Shown here: positions 52,969 through 64,000 of the stretch, one piece after another
Layout: the number at the start of each line of letters is the position of its first letter
Numbering within the stretch: the stretch's first letter is position 1
Source of the DNA: Panulirus ornatus
Lineage: Eukaryota > Arthropoda > Malacostraca > Decapoda > Palinuridae
Direction of reading: 5' to 3'
DNA: 64,000 nucleotides
Assembly: GCF_036320965.1 (NCBI RefSeq)
Contig: NC_092287.1
Location: 15,016,989-15,080,988, forward strand
Position numbers and translations under genes: made by a program
The notes under the pieces: model-generated
Seen by the model: only the letters and a program-made list of their open reading frames with translations
Told to the model about the DNA's origin: nothing
Databases searched by the model: none

Positions 52969-54787
52969 CCTACATGATGATCGATGTACCTCCATCATGA
53001 TCCAAATATTTCCATCATTACTGAGGTACTTCCATCACGATACAAGTACTTCCATCAGTTTCGTAGTACATCTATGATCAATGTACCTTCATCACGATCC
53101 AAGTACCTCCATTATTAATGTGGTATTTCCATCATGATTCAAGTACCTCAATCATGATACAAGTACATCCATCATTACTGTGATACCTCCATCATGATCA
53201 AAATACCTCCATAATTGCACTTCTCCCTCCATCGGTATTCCAGTACCTTCATCATTCCTGACGTACATCCATCATGATCCAAGTACCTCAATCATTACTG
53301 CAGTACCGCCATAATGATCCAAGTACTTCCATCATTACTGTGGTTCTTCCATCATGATATAAGTACCTCGATCATTACCGTGGTACTTCTACCATGTTCC
53401 TAGTACCTCCAAGATTACTGTGGTACTTCCATCTTGATCCTATTACCTCTATCATTACTGCGGTACCTCTATCATAATCCAGGTACTTCCATCTTTACTG
53501 TGGTACCTCCATCATGATCAAAGTGCCTCTATCATGATGCAAGTACCTGAATCATGATTCAAGTACCTCCATCATTACTGTGGTACCTCCATCATGATCC
53601 AAGAACCTCAATCATGATTCAAGTACCTCCATCATTTTTGTGGGACGTCCATCATGATCCAATTACCTAAATCATTACACTTGTACTTTTATGATTCAAG
53701 TACCTCCATCATTACTGTGGTACCTCGTTCATGAACAAAGTATATCCATCATCACATTTGTACCTCCATAATGATCGAAGTACCTCCATCATTACTGTGG
53801 TACCTCCATCATGATCCAAGTACCTCAATCATTACACTTGTACCTTCATGATTCAAGTACTTCCATAATTACTGTGGTACCTCTATCATGATCAAAGTAC
53901 ATCCATCATTACATTTGTACCTCCATCATGATCATAGTACCTCCATCACTATTGTGGTATTTCCTTCATGATACAAGTACGTCACTCATTACTGTGGTGA
54001 TTCCATCATGATCCAAGTATCTCCATCATTTTTGTGGTACGTCCATCATAATCCAGGTACCTCAATCATTTACCATAGTACTTCCATGAAGATCTATTAC
54101 TGTGGTACCTCCTTCATAAACCCAGTACCTCCATCATTAATATGTTACTTCCATCATGATCGAAGTACCTCCATTGTTACACTTGTACCTCTATTAACTT
54201 CCAAGTACCTATATCATTAGTGTGGTGTTTCACATCATTATCCAAGAATCTCCATCATGATCGAAGTACTTCCATCATGTTCAAATAACCTCCATCATTA
54301 CTGTCATACATCCATCATAATGATAGTAGGTCCATCATGATCAAGTACCTCAATCATGATTCAAGTACCTCCATCATTACTCTGGTACCTCCATCTTGAT
54401 CAAAAAACCTCTATCATTACTGTGGTACCTCTATCATGATCAAAGTACCTCCATCATGATTCAAGTACCTCAATCATGATTCAAGTACCTCCATCATTAC
54501 TGTGGTACCTCCATCATGATCCAAGTACCTCAGTCATGATTCAAATACCTCCATCATTACTGTGGTACCTCCATCATCATCTAAGTAATTCCATCATTAC
54601 TGTAGTGCTTCCATCATGATCCAAGTACCTCCAGCATTACTGTGGCACTTTCATCATGATCGAAGTATCTCCATCATTACACTTGTACTTCCATCATTAC
54701 CCTGATAATTCCATCATAATCCAAGTACCGCCATCATGATCAAAGATCCTCCCTCATTACTGTGGTACCTCCATTTTTGTCGTTGTA
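52969..54787 (+). repeat. HOR unit H14 (1,819 bp, short form)
   Basis: CCTACATGATGATCGATG at 52969, TGCAGTACCGCC at 53299, AAGATCTATTACTG at 54089. The TGCAGTACCGCC change is shared with H15, linking the two. It is three monomers shorter than H12; two or so are missing before CATCACTATTGTGG (about 53940), and the CATTAGGATCTAAG monomer is missing near 54680. Confidence 0.85.
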
Positions 54788-56647
54788 CCTGCATGATGAT
54801 CGATGTTCCTCCATCATGATCCAAATATTTCCATCATTACTGAGGTACTTCCATCATGATACAAGTACTTCCATCAGGTTCGTAGTATATCTATGATCAA
54901 TGTACCTTCATCACGATCCGAGTACCTCCATTATTAATGTGGTATTTCCATCATGATCGAAGTACCTCAATCATGATACAAGTACATCCATCATTACTGT
55001 GGTACCTCCACCATGATCAAAATATCTCTATAATTGCACTTCTCCCTCCAACGTTATTCAAGTACCTTCATCATTCCTGACGTACTTCCATCATGATCCA
55101 AGTACCTCAATCATTACTGCAGTACCGCCATAATGATCGAAGTACTTCCATCATTACTGTGGTTCTTCCATCATGATACAAGTACCTCGATCATTACTGT
55201 GGTATTTCTAACATGTTCCTAGTACCTCCAAGATTACTGTGGTACTTCCATCTTGATCCTATTACCTTTATCGTTAATGCGGTACCTCTATCATGATCTA
55301 GGTACTTCCATCTTCACTGTGGTATCTCCATCATGATCGAAGTGCCTCTATCATGATCCAAGTACCTGAATCATGATTTAAGTACCTCTATCATTACTGT
55401 GGTACCTCCATCATGATCCAAGTACCTCAATCATGATTCAAGTACCTCCATCATTTTTGTTGGACCTCCATCATGATCCAATTACCTAAATCATTACACT
55501 TGTACCTTCATGATTCAAGTAACTCCATCTTAACTGTGGTACCTCCATCATGAACAAAGTATATCCATCATCACATTTGTACCTCCATAATGATCGAAGT
55601 ACCTCCATCATTCCTGTGGTACCTCCATCATGATCCAAGTACCTCAATCATTACACTCGTAACTTCATGATTCAAGTACTTCCATAATTACTGCTGTACC
55701 TCTATCATGATCAAAGTACATCCATCATTATATTTGTACCTCCATCATGATCCACGTACCTCCATCATTACGCTGGTACCTCCATCATGATCAAAGTACC
55801 TCTATCACTATTGTGGTATTTCCTTCATGATCCAAGTACGTCAATCATTACTGTGGTAATTCCATCATGATCCAAGTATCTCCATCATTTTTGTGGTACC
55901 TCCATCATGATCCAGGTACCTCAATCATTTACTATAGTACTTCCATCAAGATCTATTACTGTGGTACCTCCTTCATGAACCCAGTACCTCCATCATTAAT
56001 ATGTTACTTCCATCATGATCGAAGTAACTCCATTATTACACTTGTACCTCTGTTATTATCCAAGTGCCTCTATCATTACTGTGATACTTCACATCATTAT
56101 CCAAGAATCTCCATCATGATCGAAGTAACTCCATCATGTTCAAACAACCTCCATCATGATGAGCGTAGGTCCATCATGATCCAAGTACCTCAATCATGAT
56201 TCAAGTACCTCCATCATTACTCTGGTACCTCCATCTTGATCAAGGAACCTCTGTCATTACTGTGGTACGTCCATCATGATCAAATTACCTCCATCATGAT
56301 TAAAGTACCTCAATCATGATTCAAGTACCTCCATCATTACTGTGGTACCTCCATCATGATCCAAGTACCTCAGTCATGATTCAAATACCTCCATTATTAC
56401 TGTGGTACCTCCATCATCATCTAAGTAATTCCATCACTACTGTAGTACTTCCATCATGATCCAAGTACCTCCAGGATTACAGTGGTACTTCCATCATGAT
56501 CGAAGTATCTCTATCATTACACTTGTACCTCCATTAGGATCTAAGTACCTCCATCATTACCCTGATAATTCCATCATAATCCAAGTACCTCCATCATGAT
56601 CAAAGATCTTCCATGATTACTGTGGTACCTCCATTTTCATCGTTGTA
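54788..56647 (+). repeat. HOR unit H15 (1,860 bp, short form)
   Basis: CCTGCATGATGATCGATG at 54788, TGCAGTACCGCC at 55118, AAGATCTATTACTG at 55948. A small deletion near 56140-56165 (CCTCCATCATGATGAGCG) fuses two marker monomers. Confidence 0.85.
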
Positions 56648-58147
56648 CCTGCATGATGATCGATGTAACTCCATCATGATCCAAATATATCTATCATTAC
56701 TGAGGTACTTCCATCATGATGCAAGTACTTCCATTATGTTCGTAATAGATCTATGATCAATGTCCCTTCATCACGATCCAAGTACCTCCATTATTAATGT
56801 TGTATGTCCATCATGATCCAAGTACCTCAATCATGATGCAAGTACATCCATCATTACTGTTTTACCTCCATCATGAACAAAGTATATCCATCATCACATT
56901 TGTACCTCCATTATGATCCAAGTAACTCCATCATTACTGTGGTACCTCTCTCATGATCCAAGTACCTCAATCATTACACTTGTACCTTCATGATTCAAGT
57001 ACTTCCATAATTGCTGTGGTACCTCTATCATGATCAAAGTACATCCATCATTACATTTGTACCTCCATCATGATCCAAGTAACTCCATCATTACTGTGGT
57101 ACCTCTATCATGATCCAAGTACCTCAATCATTACACTTGTAACTTCATGATTCAAGTACTTCCATAATTACTGTGGTACCTCTATCATGATCAAAGTACA
57201 TCCATCATTACATTTGTACCTCCATCATGATTTAAGTACCTCCATCATTACTCTGGTACCTCCATCATGATCCAAGTACCTCTATCACTATTGTGGTATT
57301 TCCTTCATGATCGAAGTACCTCAATCATTGCTGTGGTAATTCCATCATGATCCAAGTACCTTCATCATTTTTGTGGTACCTCCATCATAATCCAGGTACC
57401 TCAATAATTCACTATAGTACTTCCATCAAGATCTATTACTGTGGTACCTACTTCATGAACCAAGTACCTCCATCATTACTATGTTACTTCCATCATGATC
57501 GAAGTACCTCCATTATTACACTTGTACCTCTGTTAACTTCCAAGTACCTCTATCATTACTGTGGTACTTCATATCATTATCCAAGAATCTCCATCATGAT
57601 CGAAGTACATCCATCATGTTCAAATAACTTCCATCATTACGGTCATATATCCATCATGATGATAGTAGGTCCATTATGATCCAAGTACCTCAATCATGAT
57701 TCAAGTACCTCCATCATTTCTCTGGTACCTCCATCTTGATCAAAGAACCTCTATCATTACTGTGGTAACTCCATCATGATCGAAGTACCTCCATCATGAT
57801 TCACATACCTCAATCACGATTCAAGTACCTCCATCATTATTGTGGTACCTCCATCATGATCCAAGTAACTCAATCATGATTCAAATACCTCCATCATTAC
57901 TGTGGTACCTCCATCATCATATAAGTAATTCCGTCATTACTGTAGTACTTCCATCATGATCCAAGTACCTCCAGCATTACTGTGGTACTTCCATCATGAT
58001 CGAAGTATCTTCATCATTACACTTGTACCTCCATTAGGATCTAAGTACCTTCATCATTACCCTGGTACTTCCATCATGATCCAAGTACCTCCATCATGAT
58101 CAAAGATCCTCCATCATTACTGTGGTACCTCCATTTTTATCGTTGTA
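56648..58147 (+). repeat. HOR unit H16 (1,500 bp, rearranged short form)
   Basis: CCTGCATGATGATCGATG at 56648 but no TGCGGTACCGCC part: the sequence jumps near 56860 straight to GAACAAAGTATATCC. It then contains a short internal duplication (CTCAATCATTACACTTGTA to CATCATTACATTTGTACC at about 56970-57060 and again at 57125-57215, about 150 bp apart). AAGATCTATTACTG is at 57428. Confidence 0.8.
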
Positions 58148-59155
58148 CCTGCATGATGATCGATGTACCTCCATCATGATCCAAATATTTCCATCATTAC
58201 TGAGGAACTTCTATCATGATAAAAGTACTTCCATCATGTTCGTAGTACATCTATGATCAATGTACCTTCATCACGATCCAATTACCTCCATTATTGATAT
58301 GGTATTTCCATCAAGATCGGAGTATCTCAATCAAGTACATCCATCATTACTGTGGTACCTCCATCATGATCAAAATACCTCCATAACTGCACTTCTACCT
58401 ATATCGTTATTCAAGTACCTTCATCATTCCTGCCGTACTTCCATCATGATCCAAGTAACTCAATCATTACTGCGGTACCGCCATAATGATTCAAGTACAG
58501 TAGTTCTTCCATCATGATACAAGTACCTCGATCATGACTGTGGTACTTCTAACATCATCCAAGTACCTCCAAGATTATTGTGGTACTTCGACCTTGATCC
58601 TATTACCTCTATCATTACTGCGATACCTCTATCATGGTCCAGGTACTTCCATCTTTACTGTGGTACCTCCATTATGATCAAAGTGCCTCTATCATGATCC
58701 AAGTACATGAATCATGATTTAAGTAACTCCATCATTACTGTAGTACCTCCATTATGATCCAAGTACCTCAATCATAATTCAAGTACTTCCATCATTTCTG
58801 TGGGACCTCCATCATGATCCAATTACCTAAATCATTACACTTGTACCTTTATGATTCAAGTACCTCCATCAAGCACAAAGTATATCCATCATCACATTTG
58901 ATCCAAGAACCTTCATCATTACTGTGGTACCTCCATCATGATCCAAGTACCTCAATCATTACACTTGTACCTTCATGATTCAAGTACTTCCATAATTACT
59001 GTGGTACCTCTATCATGATCAAAGTACATCCATCATTACATTTTTACCTCCATCATGATCCAAGTACCTCCATCATTAGTGTGGTACCTCCATAATGATC
59101 CAAGTACCTCTATCACTATTGTGGTATTTCCTTCATGATCCAAGTACGTCAATCA
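58148..59155 (+). repeat. HOR unit H17 (partial, cut by gap)
   Basis: CCTGCATGATGATCGATG at 58148, TGCGGTACCGCC at 58471. It carries several small deletions: CAATCAAGTACATCC (about 58330), TTCAAGTACAGTAGTTC (about 58492) and CATCAAGCACAAAG with ACATTTGATCCAAG (58868-58905). It runs into the gap in the monomer GTACGTCAATCA, which in complete units precedes TTACTGTGGTAATTCC. Confidence 0.8.
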
Positions 59156-59255
59156 NNNNNNNNNNNNNNNNNNNNNNNNNNNNNNNNNNNNNNNNNNNNN
59201 NNNNNNNNNNNNNNNNNNNNNNNNNNNNNNNNNNNNNNNNNNNNNNNNNNNNNNN
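59156..59255. other. Assembly gap (100 N)
   Basis: Exactly 100 N. Array orientation changes from forward to reverse across it. Confidence 0.99.
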
Positions 59256-62200
59256 ATAAGTAGTGTTACCACAGTAATGATGGAGGTTATTTGATCATGA
59301 TGGAGGTACTTGATCATGATGGAGGTACTTGGAATCATGATGGAAGGATACCACAGTAATAGAGGGAGGTACTTGGATAATAATGGAGTGCAAATGTAAT
59401 AATGGAGTACTTTGAATCATGATGGAAGTACCACAGTAATGATGGAGGTACTTGGATCATATGAGGAACAAGTTAATAATGAGGTTACTGATTCATGATG
59501 GAGGTACCACAGTAATAGATGGAAGTAACTTGATCATGATGAGGTACATGCATCATGAATGGAGGTACTACAGTAATGATGAGGTACTGAATCATGATGA
59601 AAGGGACTGATCAATGATGGATGTACCAGTAATGATGGAGGTTCTTTGATCATGATGAGGTACTTGATCATGATGGAGGTTCTTGGATATAAAGTGAAGT
59701 ACCACAGTAAGATGAGAGTACTTGGATAATAATGAGTTGCAATGTAATAATGGAGTACTTCAATCATGAAAGGAAGTACCACATTAATGATGAAGGTACT
59801 TGGATCATAATGGAGGTACAGGTAATGATGGAGATCTTAGATCATGATGGAAGTACTACAGTAATGATGAGATACCTGGATCATGATGGAGGGACCAAAA
59901 AATATGGACGTATTGGATCATGATGGAAGTACCACAGTAATGATGGAGGTACTTGGATCATGATGAGGTACCACATATGAGGGTCGATAGATGGAGGTAC
60001 ATGTAATAATGGATGTGTTTGATCATGAATGAGGTACCACAATAATATGGAGGTACTTGAATCATAAGGTACAATGATCAAAGTTGAGTCTTCGATCATG
60101 ATGGAGGTACCACAGTAATGATGGAGGTATTTGGATTAGTCTGATATAGAGTACCACAGTAATGATGGAGGTACTTGAATCATGATGGAGATTCATTGAT
60201 GGAGGTACTTGATCATGATGAGTACCACAGTATGATGGGGTCTTTGATCATGATGGAGGACTGGATATGATGGAGCATTGATAATGAGTGAGTCCCAAGG
60301 TAATGATGGAGTACTTGGTCATGATAGAGGTACATGTTTATATATAGAGGTACTTCGATCTGATGGAAGTACCACACTAATGATGGGAGGATCTTGATCA
60401 TAATGGAGGTACTTGATCATGATGGAAGTACTTGGATAATGATGGAGACCATGTAATGATGGAGGTACTTGGTAATTAAACTAATGATGGAGGTACTGAT
60501 CATGATGGAGTACCACAGTAATGATGGAGGTCTTTGATCATGATGGAGGTACTTGGACATGATGGAGGTACTTGATAATGATGTGAAGTACCACATAATG
60601 ATGGAGTACTTGGATCATAAGGAGGTACAATTGTAATAATGGAGGTAACTTGATCTGATGGAAGGATACCACAGTAATGATGGAGTTACTTTGATCATGA
60701 TGGAGTACAATTGTAATGATGGGGGTACTTGGATCATGATGGAAGTACCACAGTAATGATGGAGGTACTTGAACATGATGGAGGTACTTGATCATGATGG
60801 AAGTACTTGGATATGATGGAAGTACCACAGTAATGATGGAGGTACTTGGATCATGATGAAGTACTGTTGGGAATTATTAGATAGAGAGGTACCACAGTAA
60901 TGATGGAGGTACTTGAATCATGATTGAGGTACTTGATCATGATGGAGGTACCACAGTAATGATGGAAGGTACTTGATAATCATGATGGAGGTACTTTGAT
61001 CATGATGGAGTACCACAGTAATGATGGAGTTCTTGAAACATGATGGAGGTACAGGTAATGATGGAGGTACTTGATATGATGAGGTACTAGTAATGATGGA
61101 GGTACTTGATCATGATGGAGTACTTCGATCATGATGGAGGTACTTGGATAATGATGTGAAATACCACAGTAATGAGGAGGTACTTGGATAATAATGGAGG
61201 TACAATGTAATAATGGAGAGTACTTCATCATGATGAAGTACCACATTAATGATGGAGGTACTTGGATCATAATGGAGGACACACATGTAATAATGAGGTA
61301 CTTGAATTCATGATGAGAGGTACCACAGTAATGAGGAAGTACTTGATCATGATGGAGTACCACAGTAATGATGGAGGTACTTGATCATGATTGAGGTACT
61401 GGATCATGATGACGTATATCATGATGGAGTACGCAGTAATGATGGAGGTTCTTGATCATGATGGAGGTACTTCGATCATGATGGATTCTTGATGTATGGA
61501 AGTACCACAGTAAGATGAGAGTACTTGGATATAATGAGTGCAAATGTAATAGGAGTACTTGATCATGATGGAAGTACACATAATGGTGAAGGTACTGGAT
61601 CATAAGGAGGTACAAGTAATGATGGAGTACTTGATCTGATGGAGTACAAAGTATATGATGGAAACCTGGATATGATACAAAATTATGATCTTGGATCATG
61701 ATGGAAGTACCACAGTAATGATGAGGTACTTGGATCATGATGGGGTACCACAGTAATGATGGAGGTCTTCGATCATGATGGGGTACAAATGTAATATGGA
61801 TTTTTTGATCATGATGAGGTACCACAGTATGATGGAGGTACTTGATCATTAAGGTACAGTATAAGGTGAGGTACTTGATCATGATGGAGTACCACAGTAT
61901 ATGGATGGAGTATTTGAATCATGATAGGTCTTGATCATGATGGAGGTACCACAGTAATGATGGAGGTACTTGAATCATGATGAGGTATTCGATCTGATGG
62001 AGTACTTTGATATGATGGAGGTACACAGTAGATGATGGGCTTATTGATCATGATGGAGGAACTTGGATAATGATGAGAGACTTGTAATGATGTGAGTACC
62101 ACAGAATGATGGATTACTTGGTTCATCATAATGGATGAACAAGTGTAATAATGGAGGTACTTCGATCATGATGGAAGTACCACATTAATTATGGAGTTAC

Positions 62201-64000
62201 TTGGATCATAAAGGACGTACCACAGTAATGATGGAAGTACTTGGATCATGACAGAGGTACTACAGTAATGATAGAGGTGCCTGGATCATGATGGCGGTAC
62301 CACAGTAATGATGGAGGGACTTGGATCATGATGGAAGTACCAAAGTAATGATGGAGGTACTTGGATCATGATAGAGGTACCACAATAGTGACAGAGGTAC
62401 TGGGATCATGATGAGGACATATGATAAGATGGAGTCTTTGATCATAATTGAGGTACCACAGTAACGATGACGGCACTTGAATCATGAATGTACAAGTGTA
62501 ATGATTTAGGTACTTGTATCATTATGGAGGTACCACAGTAATGATGAATGTACTTGAATCATGATTGAGGTACTTGGATCATGATGGAGGTACCACAGTA
62601 ATGATGGAGTTACTTGAATCATGATTGAGGTACTTGGATCATGATGGAGGTCTATGATGATGATGGAGGTACTAGGATCATGATGGAGGTACTTGGATAA
62701 TGATGTGAAGTACCACAATAATAATGGAGTTACTTGGATCATGATGGATGTACAAGTGTAATAATGGAGGTACTTCGATCGTGATGGAAGTACCACATTA
62801 ATGATAGAGGTTCTTTGATCAAAATGAAGGTACTTGGATCATGATGGAAGTACTTAGATAATGATGGAAGTACTTGGATCAGGTTGGAGGTACCACAGTA
62901 ATGATGGAGGTACTTGGATCATGATGGAGGAACCAAAGCAATGGTGGAGGTACTTCGATCATGATAGAAGTACATTAATGATGCAGGTACTTGGTTCTTG
63001 AAGAAGGTACCGGAGTAATGGATCATGATGGAAGTACTACAGTAAATGATGGAGGCCACAGTAATGATGGAGGTACTTGGATCATGATGGAGGTACAAAT
63101 GTAATGATGGATGTACTTTGATCATGATTGAGTACCACAGTAATTATGGAGGTACTTGAATCATGAAGGTACAAGTGTAATGATTGAGGTACTTGGATCA
63201 TGATGGAGGTACCACAGTAATGATGGAGGTACTTGAATCATGATTGAGGTACTTGGATCATGATGGAGGTACCACAGTAATGATGGAAGGTGAATCATGA
63301 TGAATACAATGATTCGATATGAGGGTACACTGATGGAGGTACTTGGATCATGATGAAGTACCACAGTAATGATGGAGGTTCTTGATCATGAGGAGTACAA
63401 GTAATATGGAGGTACTTGATCATGATGGAGGTAACTGTAATGATGAGGTCTTGATCATATGAAGTACCACGTAATGTATGGAGTACTTGGATCATGAGTA
63501 CTAAGGTAATGATGGAGGTATTGATCAGTGGAGTACCACAGTAATGATGGAGGTATGGATCAAGATGAGGAACAATAATGAGGTACTTGATCATGATGGA
63601 GTACTTAATGATGGTATTTATGAAGGGAATGGATAATGATGGAAGTACTACAGTAAATGATGGAGGTACTTGGATCATGATAATGGTACCAATGTAATGA
63701 TGGAGGTACTTGGATCATATGGGAGTACAGAGTATGATGAAGTACTTGATCATGAAGGAGGTACCACAGTAATGATGGAGGTACTTGGATCATGATGGAG
63801 GTACCACAGTAATGATGGAGGTACTTGGATCATGATGGAGGTACAAATTTAATGATGGATGTACTTTGGTCATGATGTAGGGACCGCAGTAATGATAGGG
63901 TTACTTGAATCATGAAGGTACAACTTTAATGATTGAGGTACTTGGATCATGATGGGGGTACCACAGTACTGATGGAGGTACTTGAATCATGATTGAGGTA
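59256..64000 (-). repeat. Segment D: satellite array, reverse orientation, partly low-quality
   Basis: Top strand again reads TGGAGGTACTTGGATCATGA and TGGAGGTACCACAGTAATGA. In 59256 to about 62150 and about 63290 to 63760 many monomers are 17-19 bp instead of 20, through scattered single-base losses (GATGAGGTAC, TGATCTGATGG, GGAGTACC), many in runs such as GG. The stretches of about 62150-62390, 62440-63290 and 63760-64000 are nearly free of such losses. This patchwork resembles incompletely polished long-read sequence. No gene is present. Confidence 0.9.

Larger units (their letters stand above)
42996..59155 (+). repeat. Segment C: satellite array, forward orientation
   Basis: Same 20-bp monomers and HOR markers as segment B, continuing in forward orientation. 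From 45.2 kb onward the short HOR form dominates. Monomers are generally close to consensus. No gene, RNA gene or unique sequence is visible. Confidence 0.97.

Noticed and set aside
61385..61882. 165-codon minus-strand open frame in segment D
   Set aside because: Its length results from the many small deletions in this poorly resolved part, which scramble the frame and skip the regular stop. The translated motifs (LLWY, HHD, STSI) are the satellite consensus.
1..64000. Known centromeric satellite with a CENP-B box
   Set aside because: The monomer is 20 bp, not ~171 bp, and I see no match to the CENP-B box pattern (TTCG....A..CGGG). The recurring TTCGGAGTAC variant is not followed by the required residues.
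1..64000. Telomeric repeats
   Set aside because: No run of TTAGGG, TTTAGGG or TTAGG repeats on either strand.
1..64000. tRNA, rRNA or other structured RNA genes
   Set aside because: No A/B-box pairs, cloverleaf or rRNA-like sequence stand out from the satellite pattern; the small palindromes are the monomer GTAC and GATC sites.
1..64000. Protein-coding minisatellite (repeat-domain protein)
   Set aside because: A coding tandem repeat would be expected to have a period divisible by three and avoid stops; here the period is 20 bp and the consensus contains TGA in one of the frames every 120 bp.

Overview
This window holds essentially one thing: a very long tandem satellite array, with no supportable protein-coding or RNA gene. 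The basic monomer is 20 bp. Two main 20-bp variants tend to alternate, CCTCCATCATGATCCAAGTA and CCTCCATCATTACTGTGGTA, giving a 40-bp dimer. Further variants are interspersed in reproducible order (for example ones ending ACACTTGTA, ACATTTGTA, GATTCAAGTA or GATCGAAGTA, plus a 17-bp short unit and a ~21-bp long unit). About 3,200 monomers fill the 63.7 kb of determined sequence. A multi-kilobase satellite with layered duplications, a poly(A)-ended insertion and 100-N scaffold gaps points to a draft eukaryotic nuclear genome, probably heterochromatin (pericentromeric, subtelomeric or a sex/B chromosome). I do not recognise the satellite family and cannot name a taxon.

Layout. Segment A (1-5065) carries the array in reverse orientation (top strand reads TGGAGGTACTTGGATCATGA). 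A 100-N gap follows (5066-5165). Segment B (5166-42895) is in forward orientation, then a 100-N gap (42896-42995). Segment C (42996-59155) is forward, then a 100-N gap (59156-59255). Segment D (59256-64000) is reverse again. Both orientation switches fall exactly on gaps, so they may be scaffolding errors rather than real inversions. Much of segment D has many 1-3 base deletions compared with the rest, as in unpolished long-read consensus.

Higher-order structure. Diagnostic monomer variants recur in a fixed order: CCTGCATGATGATCGATG; then TTCGGAGTACATCTATGAT; then TGCGGTACCGCCATAATG; then a CCAAGATTACTG variant; then GAACAAAGTATATCC; then CATCAAGATCTATTACTG; then CATACATCCATCATGATG; then CCAGCATTACTG and CATTAGGATCTAAG, returning to the start. 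Measured from the first marker, the higher-order repeat (HOR) units fall into three size classes. There is a full form of about 4.1-4.6 kb, a middle form of about 2.9-3.7 kb (16.8-33.0 kb of the window) and a short form of about 1.8-1.9 kb (45.2-56.6 kb). The short form looks like the middle form with about 1 kb of internal sequence removed at a shared junction. On top of this lie recent local events: a 2,559-bp tandem duplication (7.5-12.6 kb), a 1,065-bp triplication (46.2-48.7 kb), an 895-bp duplication (21-22.7 kb), a 112-bp duplication shared by two neighbouring HOR units, and paired ~361-bp blocks. The picture is an array remodelled repeatedly by unequal exchange at several scales.

The only clearly foreign sequence is a 56-bp insertion at 3633-3688 ending in 26 A residues, likely a truncated retroposon tail. 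All open reading frames are by-products of the repeat: because 20 is not a multiple of 3, the frame rotates every monomer, and the frequent endings 'VVPPS-stop' are simply the monomer GTACCTCCATCATGA read in one frame.
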